Origin: Chitinophagaceae bacterium
GTDB lineage: Bacteria > Bacteroidota > Bacteroidia > Chitinophagales > Chitinophagaceae
Direction: 5' to 3'
Assembly (NCBI GenBank): GCA_016713085.1
Contig: JADJPV010000001.1
Location: forward strand, 620,001 to 684,000
DNA length: 64,000 nt
Positions 20,269-28,158 of this stretch are shown here, one piece after another; within the stretch, counting starts at the first letter, position 1; each line of letters begins with the position of its first letter. The translations under genes and the position numbers were made by a program. The notes below the pieces were generated by a model. That model made no database searches. It was not told where the DNA came from and was given only the letters and a program-made list of their open reading frames with translations.

Positions 20269-20428
20269 ACAACCGGCAACCTGAAGCCGGAACTTATTAT
20301 GCATTGAAGTTGAAAAAAGGGAAGTCATCTTTTTAGTGTGGTAAAATTAATCCTGCAACGGGACTGCACAAGTACACTGAAGAAAATGGGGAAAAGTAAA
20401 AATAGCTGTTACCCTGATGCAACTGTTT

Positions 20429-20812
20429 TCATTTCACATCAAACCACACTTTTTTTGAATCATTCCAGTTGCCGTTATAATTAATGGTAATTTCTTCCCC
20501 GGCATCAATGAAACGTACTGTTTTTACATACATGCTTGCATCATCAAAATCCATAAAATATTCGCTGTTGCTTTCGTATGAATGGTTATACACCGGCACC
20601 CACCCCAACGCCATTGCACATTGTTTTTTTTCAGCGCCCCATTCAAAAATATAATCGTGGAGTAAAGTTTGGTCAAGCAATTTCCGTTCATCGGCTGTCA
20701 TTACAAGTACGGGTGCAATTTCAATAATCGTACCTGCATCAATTTTTTCATGCGTAAAAACGCCCCTGCCCTTTTCCTCTGTTTCGGCAATAAATAAACT
20801 GTTTAATAACAT
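20429..20812 (-). CDS. SET-domain protein (putative lysine methyltransferase)
   Basis: 127 residues covering a compact SET domain: FIAETEEKGRGVFTHEKIDAG at the start (SAM-binding GxG region), NHSYESNSEYFMDF (equivalent of NHSC) and DAGEEITINYNGNW (equivalent of the ELTYDY catalytic motif). There are no pre- or post-SET Cys clusters. SET proteins transfer methyl groups to lysine; targets of bacterial stand-alone versions are mostly unknown. Divergently transcribed from mgtE. Confidence 0.85.
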   Translation of the reverse strand: MLLNSLFIAETEEKGRGVFTHEKIDAGTIIEIAPVLVMTADERKLLDQTLLHDYIFEWGAEKKQCAMALGWVPVYNHSYESNSEYFMDFDDASMYVKTVRFIDAGEEITINYNGNWNDSKKVWFDVK

Positions 20813-20882
20813 GATGAAGTTTTGATATGACGATTTCCTCTTTCAATCAAAGAAACTAACTTTATCCAAATTGCAGAAATAT

Positions 20883-22274
20883 ATGAGTCTTGAACTGGAA
20901 CAGGAACTGTCGTTGAAGGAACAGTTTGAAGCTTTGATGATAAGAGGTGACAAACTGGAAATACAGGAATTTCTCAACAATCAGAATATCAGCGAAGTTG
21001 CTGAACTGGTTGATGAGTTCCCTGATTATGAAAGCCAGATACTGGCCAGTATGAGTGTACACCGTGCAGTAAGTGTGTTCAAGATCCTTGATCTGCCCAC
21101 ACAAAAACAGATCATTAAAGAACTTCCCCCTTTTAAAACTGCGGAACTTCTCAATGAATTACCAGCGGATGACCGTACATCCTTCCTGGAAGAATTGCCC
21201 AGCAATGTGGTAAGAGAATTGATTAAACTGCTGAACCCCGAAGAAAGGAAAATTACACTTTCTCTGTTGGGATATCCTGAGAATAGTATTGGCCGTTTGA
21301 TGACACCAGACTACGTGTACATTTATCCGCATGATACGGTTGCAGATGTGTTTGATACCATCCGCAAATATGGAAAAGACAGTGAAACCATCAACGTGTT
21401 GTATATCATTAACGATAAAGGAGAATTACTTGATGATATGCGGATCAGGGATGTAATCCTCGCCTCTCCTGATAAGAAAGTGGAGGAGTTAATGGATGGA
21501 AGATTCATAGCACTCAATGCATACGATGACCAGGAAACAGCCAATGAATCGTTTAAAATGAATAACCGTGTGGCTCTGCCCGTTGTAAGTAAAACCAATA
21601 AGCTGCTTGGCATTGTTACCATTGATGATGTACTGTGGGTTGCCAATGAAGAGTTTAGTGAAGACATGCAGAAGATGGGTGGTACTGAAGCATTGGATGA
21701 ACCTTATATTGAAACACCCATTTTTAAACTATTTAAAAAACGTGTTGTATGGCTCATTATTTTATTTTTTGGCGAGCTGATGACTATTACTGCCATGCAG
21801 GGCTATGAAGATGAAATTGCAAAAGTTGTAATCCTTGCTACTTTTATTCCGCTGATCATTTCAAGCGGAGGCAACAGTGGTTCACAGGCATCAACACTTA
21901 TTATCCAGGCAATGGCCTTAGGCGAAATAACGATTGCTGATTGGTGGCGGATTATGCGGCGTGAATTAATTTCAGGTTTGTTGCTGGGTACATCGCTTTG
22001 TTTACTTGCATTTTCAGTCATTGCTGTATGGCATTTCTTTACTGATACGTTTGGCGGACATGCAGCCCTGATTGGTCTCACAGTTGGCTGCTCCTTAATA
22101 GGAATTGTGATTTGGGGAACGCTGATGGGCTCAATGCTGCCGCTGATTTTGAAAAAATTTGGTGCTGATCCTGCCGCATCATCAACTCCATTTGTTGCCA
22201 CTCTTGTTGATGTTACGGGATTAATGATTTACTTTTCAATGGCCTATTTGTTCCTGCATGGGGTTTTATTATAA
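20883..22274 (+). CDS. mgtE: Magnesium transporter MgtE
   Basis: Mg2+-gated Mg2+ channel of the inner membrane. Order of domains: a cytoplasmic superhelical N domain (LPTQKQIIKELPPFKTAELL, residues about 20-130), a tandem CBS pair (residues about 135-260; LMTPDYVYIYPHDTVADV, FIALNAYDDQETANESFKMN) and five membrane helices (residues about 285-460) with the pore-lining SSGGNSGSQASTLIIQAM. I start at ATG 20883 (MSLELEQEL); an in-frame TTG at 20871 is possible. About 460 residues, normal for the family. Confidence 0.95.
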   Translation: MSLELEQELSLKEQFEALMIRGDKLEIQEFLNNQNISEVAELVDEFPDYESQILASMSVHRAVSVFKILDLPTQKQIIKELPPFKTAELLNELPADDRTSFLEELPSNVVRELIKLLNPEERKITLSLLGYPENSIGRLMTPDYVYIYPHDTVADVFDTIRKYGKDSETINVLYIINDKGELLDDMRIRDVILASPDKKVEELMDGRFIALNAYDDQETANESFKMNNRVALPVVSKTNKLLGIVTIDDVLWVANEEFSEDMQKMGGTEALDEPYIETPIFKLFKKRVVWLIILFFGELMTITAMQGYEDEIAKVVILATFIPLIISSGGNSGSQASTLIIQAMALGEITIADWWRIMRRELISGLLLGTSLCLLAFSVIAVWHFFTDTFGGHAALIGLTVGCSLIGIVIWGTLMGSMLPLILKKFGADPAASSTPFVATLVDVTGLMIYFSMAYLFLHGVLL

Positions 22275-22359
22275 AAACAGGGCTTTTGGCTGCAAAACAA
22301 TAAGAAAGTCTGCTTTCTTTCCATTCATCCAAAATAAGCCATCCCAAGATGCTTTTTCT

Positions 22360-22367
22360 TACTTTTG
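22360..22367 (+). promoter_or_regulatory. Promoter -7 element for gatC (TACTTTTG)
   Basis: Matches TAnnTTTG, 4 bp before the gatC ATG. Confidence 0.55.
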
Positions 22368-22371
22368 AACG

Positions 22372-22683
22372 ATGGAAGTGAACATTGAGCTGATTGACAA
22401 GCTGAGCAACCTGGCAAGGCTGGAAATTAAACCGGAGGAAAAAGACCGTCTGCGGAGCGATATGCAGCAAATGATTGGCTTTATTGAAAAACTGCAGGAG
22501 CTTGATACAACCGGAATTGAACCGCTGATGCATCTTACAGAAGAGATCAATATATTGCGGGCGGATGAAGTGAAGGGTTCTGTTTCAAGAGAAGAAGGTT
22601 TGCAGAATGCAGCATTGAAAAATGAAGCATTTTTTATGGTACCTAAAGTGATTAAAAATAATCTGAATACATTTTACTTATGA
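22372..22683 (+). CDS. gatC: Asp-tRNA(Asn)/Glu-tRNA(Gln) amidotransferase subunit C
   Basis: Small subunit of the GatCAB complex that amidates misacylated tRNA. 103 residues with the family pattern: LIDKLSNLARLEIKPEEKDR, MIGFIEKLQELDTTGIEPLM, LRADEVKGSVSREEGLQNA and FMVPKVIKN. Its last codons overlap the start of the next gene (ATGA at 22680-22683). The A and B subunit genes are not nearby, which is common in this phylum. Confidence 0.93.
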   Translation: MEVNIELIDKLSNLARLEIKPEEKDRLRSDMQQMIGFIEKLQELDTTGIEPLMHLTEEINILRADEVKGSVSREEGLQNAALKNEAFFMVPKVIKNNLNTFYL

Positions 22684-23383
22684 GTTCTGTTATCCACCTC
22701 GAAGATTTGCGAAAAAGTTATTACCTCGGCAAACAGGAACTTCCTGTTTTAAAAGGGATTAACATGGACATTTATAAAAGTGAGTTTGTTGCACTGATGG
22801 GACCATCCGGTTCAGGAAAAAGCACCTTGATGAATATCCTTGGCTGTCTTGACACGCTCACCGATGGAAAATATGTACTCAATGGAAATGATGTAAGCAA
22901 GATGAATGATAATGACCTGGCTGAAATCCGGAATAAAGAAATAGGATTTGTGTTTCAGCAATTCAACCTGCTGCCCCGCTTGTCTGCATTGGAAAATGTG
23001 GCACTTCCGTTGATTTATGCAGGTGTTCCTAAAAAGAACGGAATGAACGTGCAATGGAAATGCTTAATAAAGTAAGCCTTGCAGACCGCTCACATCACAA
23101 ATCAAATGAATTAAGCGGTGGACAGATTCAGCGTGTGGCCATTGCACGTGCACTGGTAAATAACCCGTCAATTATTTTAGCAGATGAACCAACCGGTAAT
23201 CTCGATTCAAAAACATCCGTTGAAATCATGAACCTGATTTCTGATATTCATCAGCTTGGCAATACCGTTGTACTGGTTACGCATGAAGAAGATATTGCCC
23301 GCTATGCCAAACGTGTTGTAAGGTTGAGAGATGGTGTGGTTGAAAGTGATCACCTGAGAGAAGAACTGGCCCTCCATTCATAA
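22680..23383 (+). CDS. ABC transporter ATP-binding protein (LolD/MacB type), frameshifted
   Basis: ATPase of a lipoprotein-release or MacB-type transporter. Walker A GPSGSGKST, Q-loop FVFQQFNLLPRLSALENV, signature LSGGQIQRVAIARAL, Walker B IILADEPTGNLDS and H-loop VVLVTHEE are all present. The frame breaks near 23035: CCTAAAAAGAACGG lacks one A of the expected P-K-K-E-R-N-E-R reading; repaired length is 234 residues. It overlaps gatC by four bases. No permease gene is adjacent. A second related ATPase lies 760 bp downstream on the other strand. Confidence 0.92.
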
Positions 23384-23412
23384 AAACCGATTCATCTTTT
23401 TCAATAGAATGT

Positions 23413-23438
23413 GGAGAGTTTGTGACTCTCCTTTTTTT
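23413..23438 (+). terminator. Rho-independent terminator after the gatC-ABC pair
   Basis: GGAGAGT (23413-23419) pairs with ACTCTCC (23425-23431) and is followed by a seven-T run. Confidence 0.88.
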
Positions 23439-23457
23439 ATTCAAACATTTTCGCTGC

Positions 23458-23465
23458 TACTTTTG
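23458..23465 (+). promoter_or_regulatory. Promoter -7 element for the adenosyltransferase gene (TACTTTTG)
   Basis: Matches TAnnTTTG, 24 bp before the start codon. Confidence 0.55.
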
Positions 23466-23489
23466 TTACTGTCTACTTAAACAAGCATC

Positions 23490-24050
23490 ATGGCATTAAA
23501 AATTTATACCAAAACAGGTGACCTTGGCAAAACCAGTTTAATAGGTGGAACAAAAGTTCCCAAAAGCCATATCCGTATTGAAACATACGGCACTGTTGAT
23601 GAGCTCAATTCCTATATTGGCTTGGTGAGTGATCATGTGGCAGATATACATACCAAGGTTATTCTGAAAGAAGTGCAGGATCGATTGTTTACGGTTGGTT
23701 CATCACTCGCCTGTGATCCTGACAAAGAACCCAAAATGAAAATTCCTGATTTGAAAGAGAGCGATATTAAACTGCTGGAAAAAGAAATTGATAAAATGAG
23801 TGATGCCATTCCTGCCATGAAATCATTCATACTTCCCGGCGGACATGTTTCTGTAAGCACCATTCATGTGGCACGTTGTGTTTGCCGCCGTTGCGAACGC
23901 TTATGCGTACATATGCAGCAGGAAGGAATGTTTGTGGATGCTTTAGTAATAAAATACATCAACCGTTTAAGTGACTTCTTATTTGTACTTGCCCGCTATA
24001 CAGGTCATCAGTTGGGTGTTGAAGAATTACCTTGGAAGCCGAGAGTGTAA
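23490..24050 (+). CDS. PduO-type cob(I)alamin adenosyltransferase
   Basis: Transfers the adenosyl group of ATP to cob(I)alamin to make coenzyme B12. 186 residues; the N-terminal ATP-binding YTKTGDLGKTSLIGGTKV, VDELNSYIG, and the two conserved helices RCVCRRCERLC and INRLSDFLFVLARYT are those of the PduO/MMAB family. It is a single-gene unit with no other B12 genes near, consistent with a salvage role. The stop codon is 5 bp before a CCCCTAAAGGGG-type repeat. Confidence 0.93.
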   Translation: MALKIYTKTGDLGKTSLIGGTKVPKSHIRIETYGTVDELNSYIGLVSDHVADIHTKVILKEVQDRLFTVGSSLACDPDKEPKMKIPDLKESDIKLLEKEIDKMSDAIPAMKSFILPGGHVSVSTIHVARCVCRRCERLCVHMQQEGMFVDALVIKYINRLSDFLFVLARYTGHQLGVEELPWKPRV

Positions 24051-24055
24051 GAAAG

Positions 24056-24074
24056 CCCCAATCCCCTAAAGGGG
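24056..24074. repeat. CCCCTAAAGGGG-type palindromic repeat, copy A
   Basis: CCCCAATCCCCTAAAGGGG, a 12-bp perfect palindrome with a C4-AAT extension. An almost identical 19-mer lies inverted at 24148-24166, between two converging genes. Confidence 0.75.
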
Positions 24075-24142
24075 TACAAATGCACAGTTTTATTTTCTGT
24101 TGCAGTTAAATTGTTTAAACTAAAATTACTTTGAGTATTGCC

Positions 24143-24814
24143 TTACTCCCCTTTAGGGGTTGGGGGTAAAATTCTTCCATCCTTCATATGCACCGTTCTG
24201 TCACACTGAGCAGCTAACTCTTCATTATGTGTTACAATCAAAAATGTTTGATTAAACTGTTTGCGCAGATCAAAGAATAACTGATGTAATTCCCTTGCAT
24301 GTGTACTGTCGAGATTACCTGTTGGCTCATCGGCCATGATGATATCAGGATTATTGATCAACGCTCTTGCAACAGCAACACGCTGCTGTTCACCACCTGA
24401 AAGTTCAGATGGTTTATTCTCCATACGGTTTTCTAACCCCAATAATTTCAACAATTCTTTTGCCCTGTCTTCCACCTCTTTTTTCTTTCTGCTTCCTAAC
24501 CAGCCGGGAATGCAAACATTCTCCAATGCAGTAAATTCAGGCAGTAAATGATGAAACTGGAATACAAAACCGATATGCCTGTTACGGAAGCTGGCAAGCT
24601 GACTTCCCCGCAAATTGTTTACCTGTGTATTATTCAGCCAAACTTCACCTGCATCTGGTTCATCGAGTGTTCCAAGAATATGCAGTAAAGTGCTTTTGCC
24701 GGCACCGCTGCTGCCAACCAAACTGACGATTTCACCCCTGGCTATCTGCAAATCCACTCCCTTCAGCACTTCCAGGCTGCCGTATCGTTTGCTGATCTGT
24801 TTACAAGTAAGCAT
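24143..24814 (-). CDS. ABC transporter ATP-binding protein, LolD-like
   Basis: LolD-type ATPase: Walker A GSSGAGKST, Q-loop FVFQFHHLLPEFTALENV, signature LSGGEQQRVAVARAL, Walker B IIMADEPTGNLDS and LIVTHNEEL. The LPEFTALENV loop is typical of LolD, which powers lipoprotein release from the inner membrane. I start at the ATG giving MLTCKQISKRYG (24814), though the frame is open further upstream to 24868. The last residues (ILPPTPKGE) and the stop codon are encoded by repeat copy B, so the natural C-terminus seems to have been replaced or set by the repeat. Confidence 0.9.
   Translation of the reverse strand: MLTCKQISKRYGSLEVLKGVDLQIARGEIVSLVGSSGAGKSTLLHILGTLDEPDAGEVWLNNTQVNNLRGSQLASFRNRHIGFVFQFHHLLPEFTALENVCIPGWLGSRKKKEVEDRAKELLKLLGLENRMENKPSELSGGEQQRVAVARALINNPDIIMADEPTGNLDSTHARELHQLFFDLRKQFNQTFLIVTHNEELAAQCDRTVHMKDGRILPPTPKGE
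24148..24166. repeat. CCCCTAAAGGGG-type palindromic repeat, copy B
   Basis: On the minus strand it reads CCCCCAACCCCTAAAGGGG, a near match to copy A in opposite orientation. It lies inside the last codons of the LolD-like gene. The two copies can also fold as one long stem around 74 bp. Confidence 0.75.
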
Positions 24815-24917
24815 TTTTTTTGTTCTCCGTTTTACAAACCTAAGATATTGAAACGTAGCTGAAAGCAAGTGAATAAAATTCCCTTCCCCCTGTTATTAAC
24901 ACTCTTAACAAAGCAGA

Positions 24918-24948
24918 TTTGGTTATTTCCGCAGGAAAGTTACTTTTG
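24918..24948 (+). promoter_or_regulatory. Bacteroidota promoter for the DUF2795-like gene
   Basis: TTTG at 24918-24921 (-33 element) and TACTTTTG at 24941-24948 (-7 element), 19 bp apart, 23 bp before the start codon. The clearest full promoter in the window. Confidence 0.7.
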
Positions 24949-24971
24949 CGCAAATTAAAGGGAAATACCTT

Positions 24972-25193
24972 ATGTTCTGGACACTCGAATTAGCCTCATA
25001 TCTTGAAGACGCTCCCTGGCCTGCAACCAAGGATGAATTGATTGATTATTCTATCCGCAGTGGTGCTCCCATTGAAGTGGTGGAGAATCTCCAGGAGCTC
25101 GAAGATGAAGGTGAACTTTATGAAAGTATTGATGATATCTGGCCGGATTATCCGAGCCAGGAAGATTTCTTCTTTAATGAAGATGAATATTAA
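24972..25193 (+). CDS. Conserved small acidic protein (DUF2795-like)
   Basis: 73 residues, strongly acidic, with MFWTLELASYLEDAPWP and TKDELIDYSIRSGAP followed by VVENLQELEDEGELYESI and an FFFNEDEY tail. I recognise this as a protein almost invariant across Bacteroidota and usually labelled DUF2795 or hypothetical; the role is unknown. It has its own strong promoter and terminator, which fits constitutive high expression. Confidence 0.85.
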   Translation: MFWTLELASYLEDAPWPATKDELIDYSIRSGAPIEVVENLQELEDEGELYESIDDIWPDYPSQEDFFFNEDEY

Positions 25194-25229
25194 CACAGCC
25201 ACCCGCTGTTGCAACATGCAAAAAATTAT

Positions 25230-25255
25230 AAACCCCGAACAATGATTCGGGGTTT
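25230..25255. terminator. Bidirectional terminator between converging genes
   Basis: AAACCCCGAA (25230-25239) pairs with TTCGGGGTTT (25246-25255), 6-base loop, T-rich on the plus side (AATTTTTTA) and A-rich before it, so it can serve both the plus-strand small gene and the minus-strand VOC gene. Confidence 0.88.
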
Positions 25256-25261
25256 AATTTT

Positions 25262-25651
25262 TTATACCGTTAATTCAATCCTGTTTTTCTCCGGATCAAG
25301 TATTATACTTTCGTAATAACCATCACCGATATATCTCGGACCATCCAATACTTCAAATCCATCCTGTAAAAATTGTGCAGTCAGTGTATCTACTTTTTCT
25401 TTACTGCCCAATGCAATAGCAAAGTGAATCAATCCTGTAAACTGATCATACACATTATCTTTCGTTTCAGGAACAGCAGGCATCTGCATCAGCTCTAAAC
25501 GTGGGCCTCCTGCAAATGATAAAAAATAAGATTGAAATTGTTTGGAGCTGTTGATATATTTATCATTCGCTGTTGCCTGGAAGTATCTGCAATAAAAATC
25601 TTTCATTGCCTCCAGGTCTTTTACCCAAACAGCTAAATGTTCAATCTTCAT
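25262..25651 (-). CDS. VOC-family (glyoxalase/bleomycin-resistance fold) protein
   Basis: 129 residues made of two beta-alpha-beta-beta-beta units: MKIEHLAVWVKDLEAMKDFY with the first metal His, LELMQMPAV, GLIHFAIALGSKEKVDTL with a second His, and a C-terminal DGYYESIILDPEKNRIEL with the last Glu. These are the metal positions of glyoxalase-I-like enzymes; the substrate is unknown. Its start overlaps the stop of the SemiSWEET gene upstream, forming a two-gene unit. Confidence 0.88.
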   Translation of the reverse strand: MKIEHLAVWVKDLEAMKDFYCRYFQATANDKYINSSKQFQSYFLSFAGGPRLELMQMPAVPETKDNVYDQFTGLIHFAIALGSKEKVDTLTAQFLQDGFEVLDGPRYIGDGYYESIILDPEKNRIELTV

Positions 25652-25917
25652 TCCTGTTTCTTAAAGCTCAGTTTGAAATAAAGCAGTACGAGCGACAATA
25701 AAAAGATGAAGCCATTGCATAACACAACCGGCAGCAGCAATGGGCTATTGAAGATGCCGTAAATCAACGACACAACTGTACTGGTGGTTACAATTAAGAT
25801 TGTGTAAGTACTTAAATCACCTACACTTCTGCTCTGCCAGGCTTTGTACACCTGCGGAATAAATGTAATGCTGCTGAGAAAAGAACCTAACAGTCCTACG
25901 GCTTCTACCCAATTCAT
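25648..25917 (-). CDS. SemiSWEET sugar transporter
   Basis: 89 residues with three membrane helices, the half-size SWEET/PQ-loop architecture that works as a dimer for sugar uptake or efflux. The PQ motif is in SSITFIPQVYKAWQSRSVGD at the end of helix 1; the conserved Asn sits in LPVVLCNGFIFLLSLVLLYF (helix 3). It overlaps the VOC gene by four bases. The galactokinase gene lies 1 kb away, but nothing ties the two together. Confidence 0.88.
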   Translation of the reverse strand: MNWVEAVGLLGSFLSSITFIPQVYKAWQSRSVGDLSTYTILIVTTSTVVSLIYGIFNSPLLLPVVLCNGFIFLLSLVLLYFKLSFKKQE

Positions 25918-25963
25918 AGCACAGATTTAGTTTGTAATTGAAAGATTGAATAAAGGTCACCTT

Positions 25964-25998
25964 ATACATCGTACTTCATACATCGTACTTCATACATC
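25964..25998. repeat. 14-bp tandem repeat ATACATCGTACTTC (2.5 copies)
   Basis: Two exact copies (25964-25977, 25978-25991) plus ATACATC of a third, just after the fabI stop. The same TACATCGTAC core occurs at 7132-7141 next to the kdsA palindrome. Confidence 0.7.
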
Positions 25999-26001
25999 AA
26001 C

Positions 26002-26817
26002 TTATTTCTCCATTTGCTCAATCACATCCATTGTTACACCGGTAAAGCTGAAACCGCCATCGTGGAAGAGATTCTGCATGGTTACCATTCTGGTAAGATC
26101 GCTGAACATTACTGCAACATAGTTGGCACAGTCTTCTGAACTGGCATTTCCTAAAGGGCTCATCTTTTCAGCATAGCTGATAAACCCATCAAATCCTTTT
26201 ACTCCGCTTCCGGCAGTTGTTCTTGTTGGTGATTGAGAAATGGTATTGACCCTTACTTTCTTTTTTACCGCATAATGATAGCCGAAGCTGCGGGTAATAC
26301 TTTAAAGCAATGCCTTTGCATCTGCCATTTCGTTATAATCGGGGAATACACGTTGTGCTGCGATATAGGTTAACGCTACCACACTGCCCCACTCGTTCAT
26401 TGCATCCAGATCCCAAGCAGTGCGTAATACACGGTGCAGGCTGATAGCAGAAATATCATTGGTTTTCTGGTTCCACTCATAGTTCATTTCTGTGTAATGC
26501 TTTCCTTTCCGCACATTAATCCCCATCCCGATAGAATGAAGCACAAAATCAATCTTGCCGCCGAAGTGGGCCATAGATTGTTCAAAAAGATCCTTCAATT
26601 CATCCATATTGGTAACATCAGCACCAATTACGGGCGCATTTCCACAGGCTTCTGCCAGTTTATTGATTTCACCCATACGTAAAGCCACCGGGGCATTGGA
26701 TAATACAATCTGTGCACCTTCTTCATAACACTTTAAAGCAGTTTTCCAGGCAATTGATTTCTCGTCTAATGCACCGAAGATGATCCCTTTTTTCCCTTTC
26801 AATAACTGATGACTCAT
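26002..26817 (-). CDS. fabI: Enoyl-ACP reductase FabI, interrupted by an in-frame TAA
   Basis: Last reductive step of fatty-acid elongation. NADH-binding IIFGALDEKSIAW, ADVTNMDELKDLF, FVLHSIGMG, the catalytic region ALTYIAAQRVFPDYNEM with the AKAL Lys, and after the stop SITRSFGYHYAVKKKVRVN, ISQSPTRTTAG and GGFSFTGVTMDVI. The frame is the same before and after TAA at 26304-26302; homologues have Glu there (AKALLE), so GAA to TAA explains it. Start at ATG 26817 (MSHQLLKGKKG). Full length 271 codons, normal for FabI. Confidence 0.94.
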
Positions 26818-26935
26818 ATCGTTGATTTTGCCCAAATGTAAGGAAGATGGCTGAAATGAAACAACAGCAGCATACAACATGCATTCGTTTGCGTATTTAG
26901 CCTCTGTAACCCATACTTTGAACGAAGAACTTCAA

Positions 26936-26943
26936 TACTTTTG
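26936..26943 (+). promoter_or_regulatory. Promoter -7 element for galK (TACTTTTG)
   Basis: Matches TAnnTTTG 23 bp before the GTG start; a TTTG at 26917-26920 could act as the -33 element, although the 15-bp spacing is short. Confidence 0.55.
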
Positions 26944-26966
26944 CAGCCTACTAAAATCCCCACTCA

Positions 26967-28124
26967 GTGAACAAGCAATCGACAGAACAGATCAAAGCGG
27001 CCTTTACACAGAGATTTTCAACTGAACCCTTCCTGTATTTTTCTCCGGGCCGTATTAATATCATTGGCGAACATATTGATTATAATGACGGATTTGTGAT
27101 GCCTGCCGCCATTGATAAAGGAGTTTATTATGCAGTAGCCCCCAATAACAGCAATACACTCAATTTCTACAGCGTTGATTTTAATGAATCACTGAGTATT
27201 GACATAGCTGATATCAAAGCCCGGACTAACTGGGAAAATTATGTACTGAGTGTAGTGAATCAATTTATCAAAGCAGGAAAAACAATCGGCGGGTTTGATT
27301 GTGTACTGGGTGGAGATATTCCAAGAGGATCAGGCATGTCTTCTTCTGCTGCAGTGGAAGGGGGAATGGCATTTGCTCTCAATGAAATTTTCGAGTGCGG
27401 TTTCAACAGAAAGGAACTTGCTTTACTCAACCAACGTGCCGAACATGATTACCCCAATGTAAAATGCGGCATCATGGATCAGTTTGCCAACATGAATGGG
27501 AAGAAAGATTCGGTGATCCTGCTTGATTGCAGATCAATTGAACATCAATATTTCCCATTAGTACTTGATGGATATTCTCTTGTTCTCATTAATACAAAAG
27601 TGCATCACTCACTGGCATCATCGGCTTACAATAAAAGAAGAAGCCAGTGCGAAGAAGGTTTGATGCTGATGCGTGCCAATAGTCCGGTAAAATCATTTCG
27701 TGATGTTTCCAAATGGGAAAACCTGCTTGGTTATAAAGAAACAATGGGTGAAGAAGTATATAACCGCTGTTTATATGTGGTGCAGGAAATCGACCGTACT
27801 CAACAGGCTGCAAAACTGTTGCAGCAGCACGATCTGAAAGGATTGGGCAAACTGATGTTTGCAACACACGAAGGATTAAGTAAACTGTATGAGGTTAGTT
27901 GTAAAGAACTTGATTTCTTAGTTGAACAGGCAAAGAAAAACAGTTCAGTAATTGGTTCCAGATTAATGGGTGGTGGCTTTGGAGGCTGTACTATTAACAT
28001 TGTTGCCAATGATGCAGTTGAATCTTTCATCAACGAAACACTTGTTGCTTATAAAGCTCAATTCGGCATTGATGGTGAAGCGTATGTTGTGCAGACGGAT
28101 GATGGGGTGAGAAGAATTGGTTGA
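26967..28124 (+). CDS. galK: Galactokinase
   Basis: Phosphorylates galactose at C1 in the Leloir pathway. GHMP-kinase motifs: sugar-binding PGRINIIGEHIDYNDG near the N-terminus, ATP-binding PRGSGMSSSAAVEGGM (about residue 120), catalytic Asp in CGIMDQFANMNG and the C-terminal SRLMGGGFGGCTINIV. Length 385 residues is normal. The start is GTG; no suitable ATG precedes it and the promoter lies just upstream. Converges with sprA, 34 bp between stops. Confidence 0.95.
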   Translation: MNKQSTEQIKAAFTQRFSTEPFLYFSPGRINIIGEHIDYNDGFVMPAAIDKGVYYAVAPNNSNTLNFYSVDFNESLSIDIADIKARTNWENYVLSVVNQFIKAGKTIGGFDCVLGGDIPRGSGMSSSAAVEGGMAFALNEIFECGFNRKELALLNQRAEHDYPNVKCGIMDQFANMNGKKDSVILLDCRSIEHQYFPLVLDGYSLVLINTKVHHSLASSAYNKRRSQCEEGLMLMRANSPVKSFRDVSKWENLLGYKETMGEEVYNRCLYVVQEIDRTQQAAKLLQQHDLKGLGKLMFATHEGLSKLYEVSCKELDFLVEQAKKNSSVIGSRLMGGGFGGCTINIVANDAVESFINETLVAYKAQFGIDGEAYVVQTDDGVRRIG

Positions 28125-28158
28125 TGTACTTCAACTTTGGCAAAGTTTGCCGCAAGTA

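Noticed and set aside
25964..25998. Regular 14-bp repeats considered as a CRISPR fragment
   Set aside because: Units are directly abutting with no spacers and only two and a half copies; no cas genes in the window.
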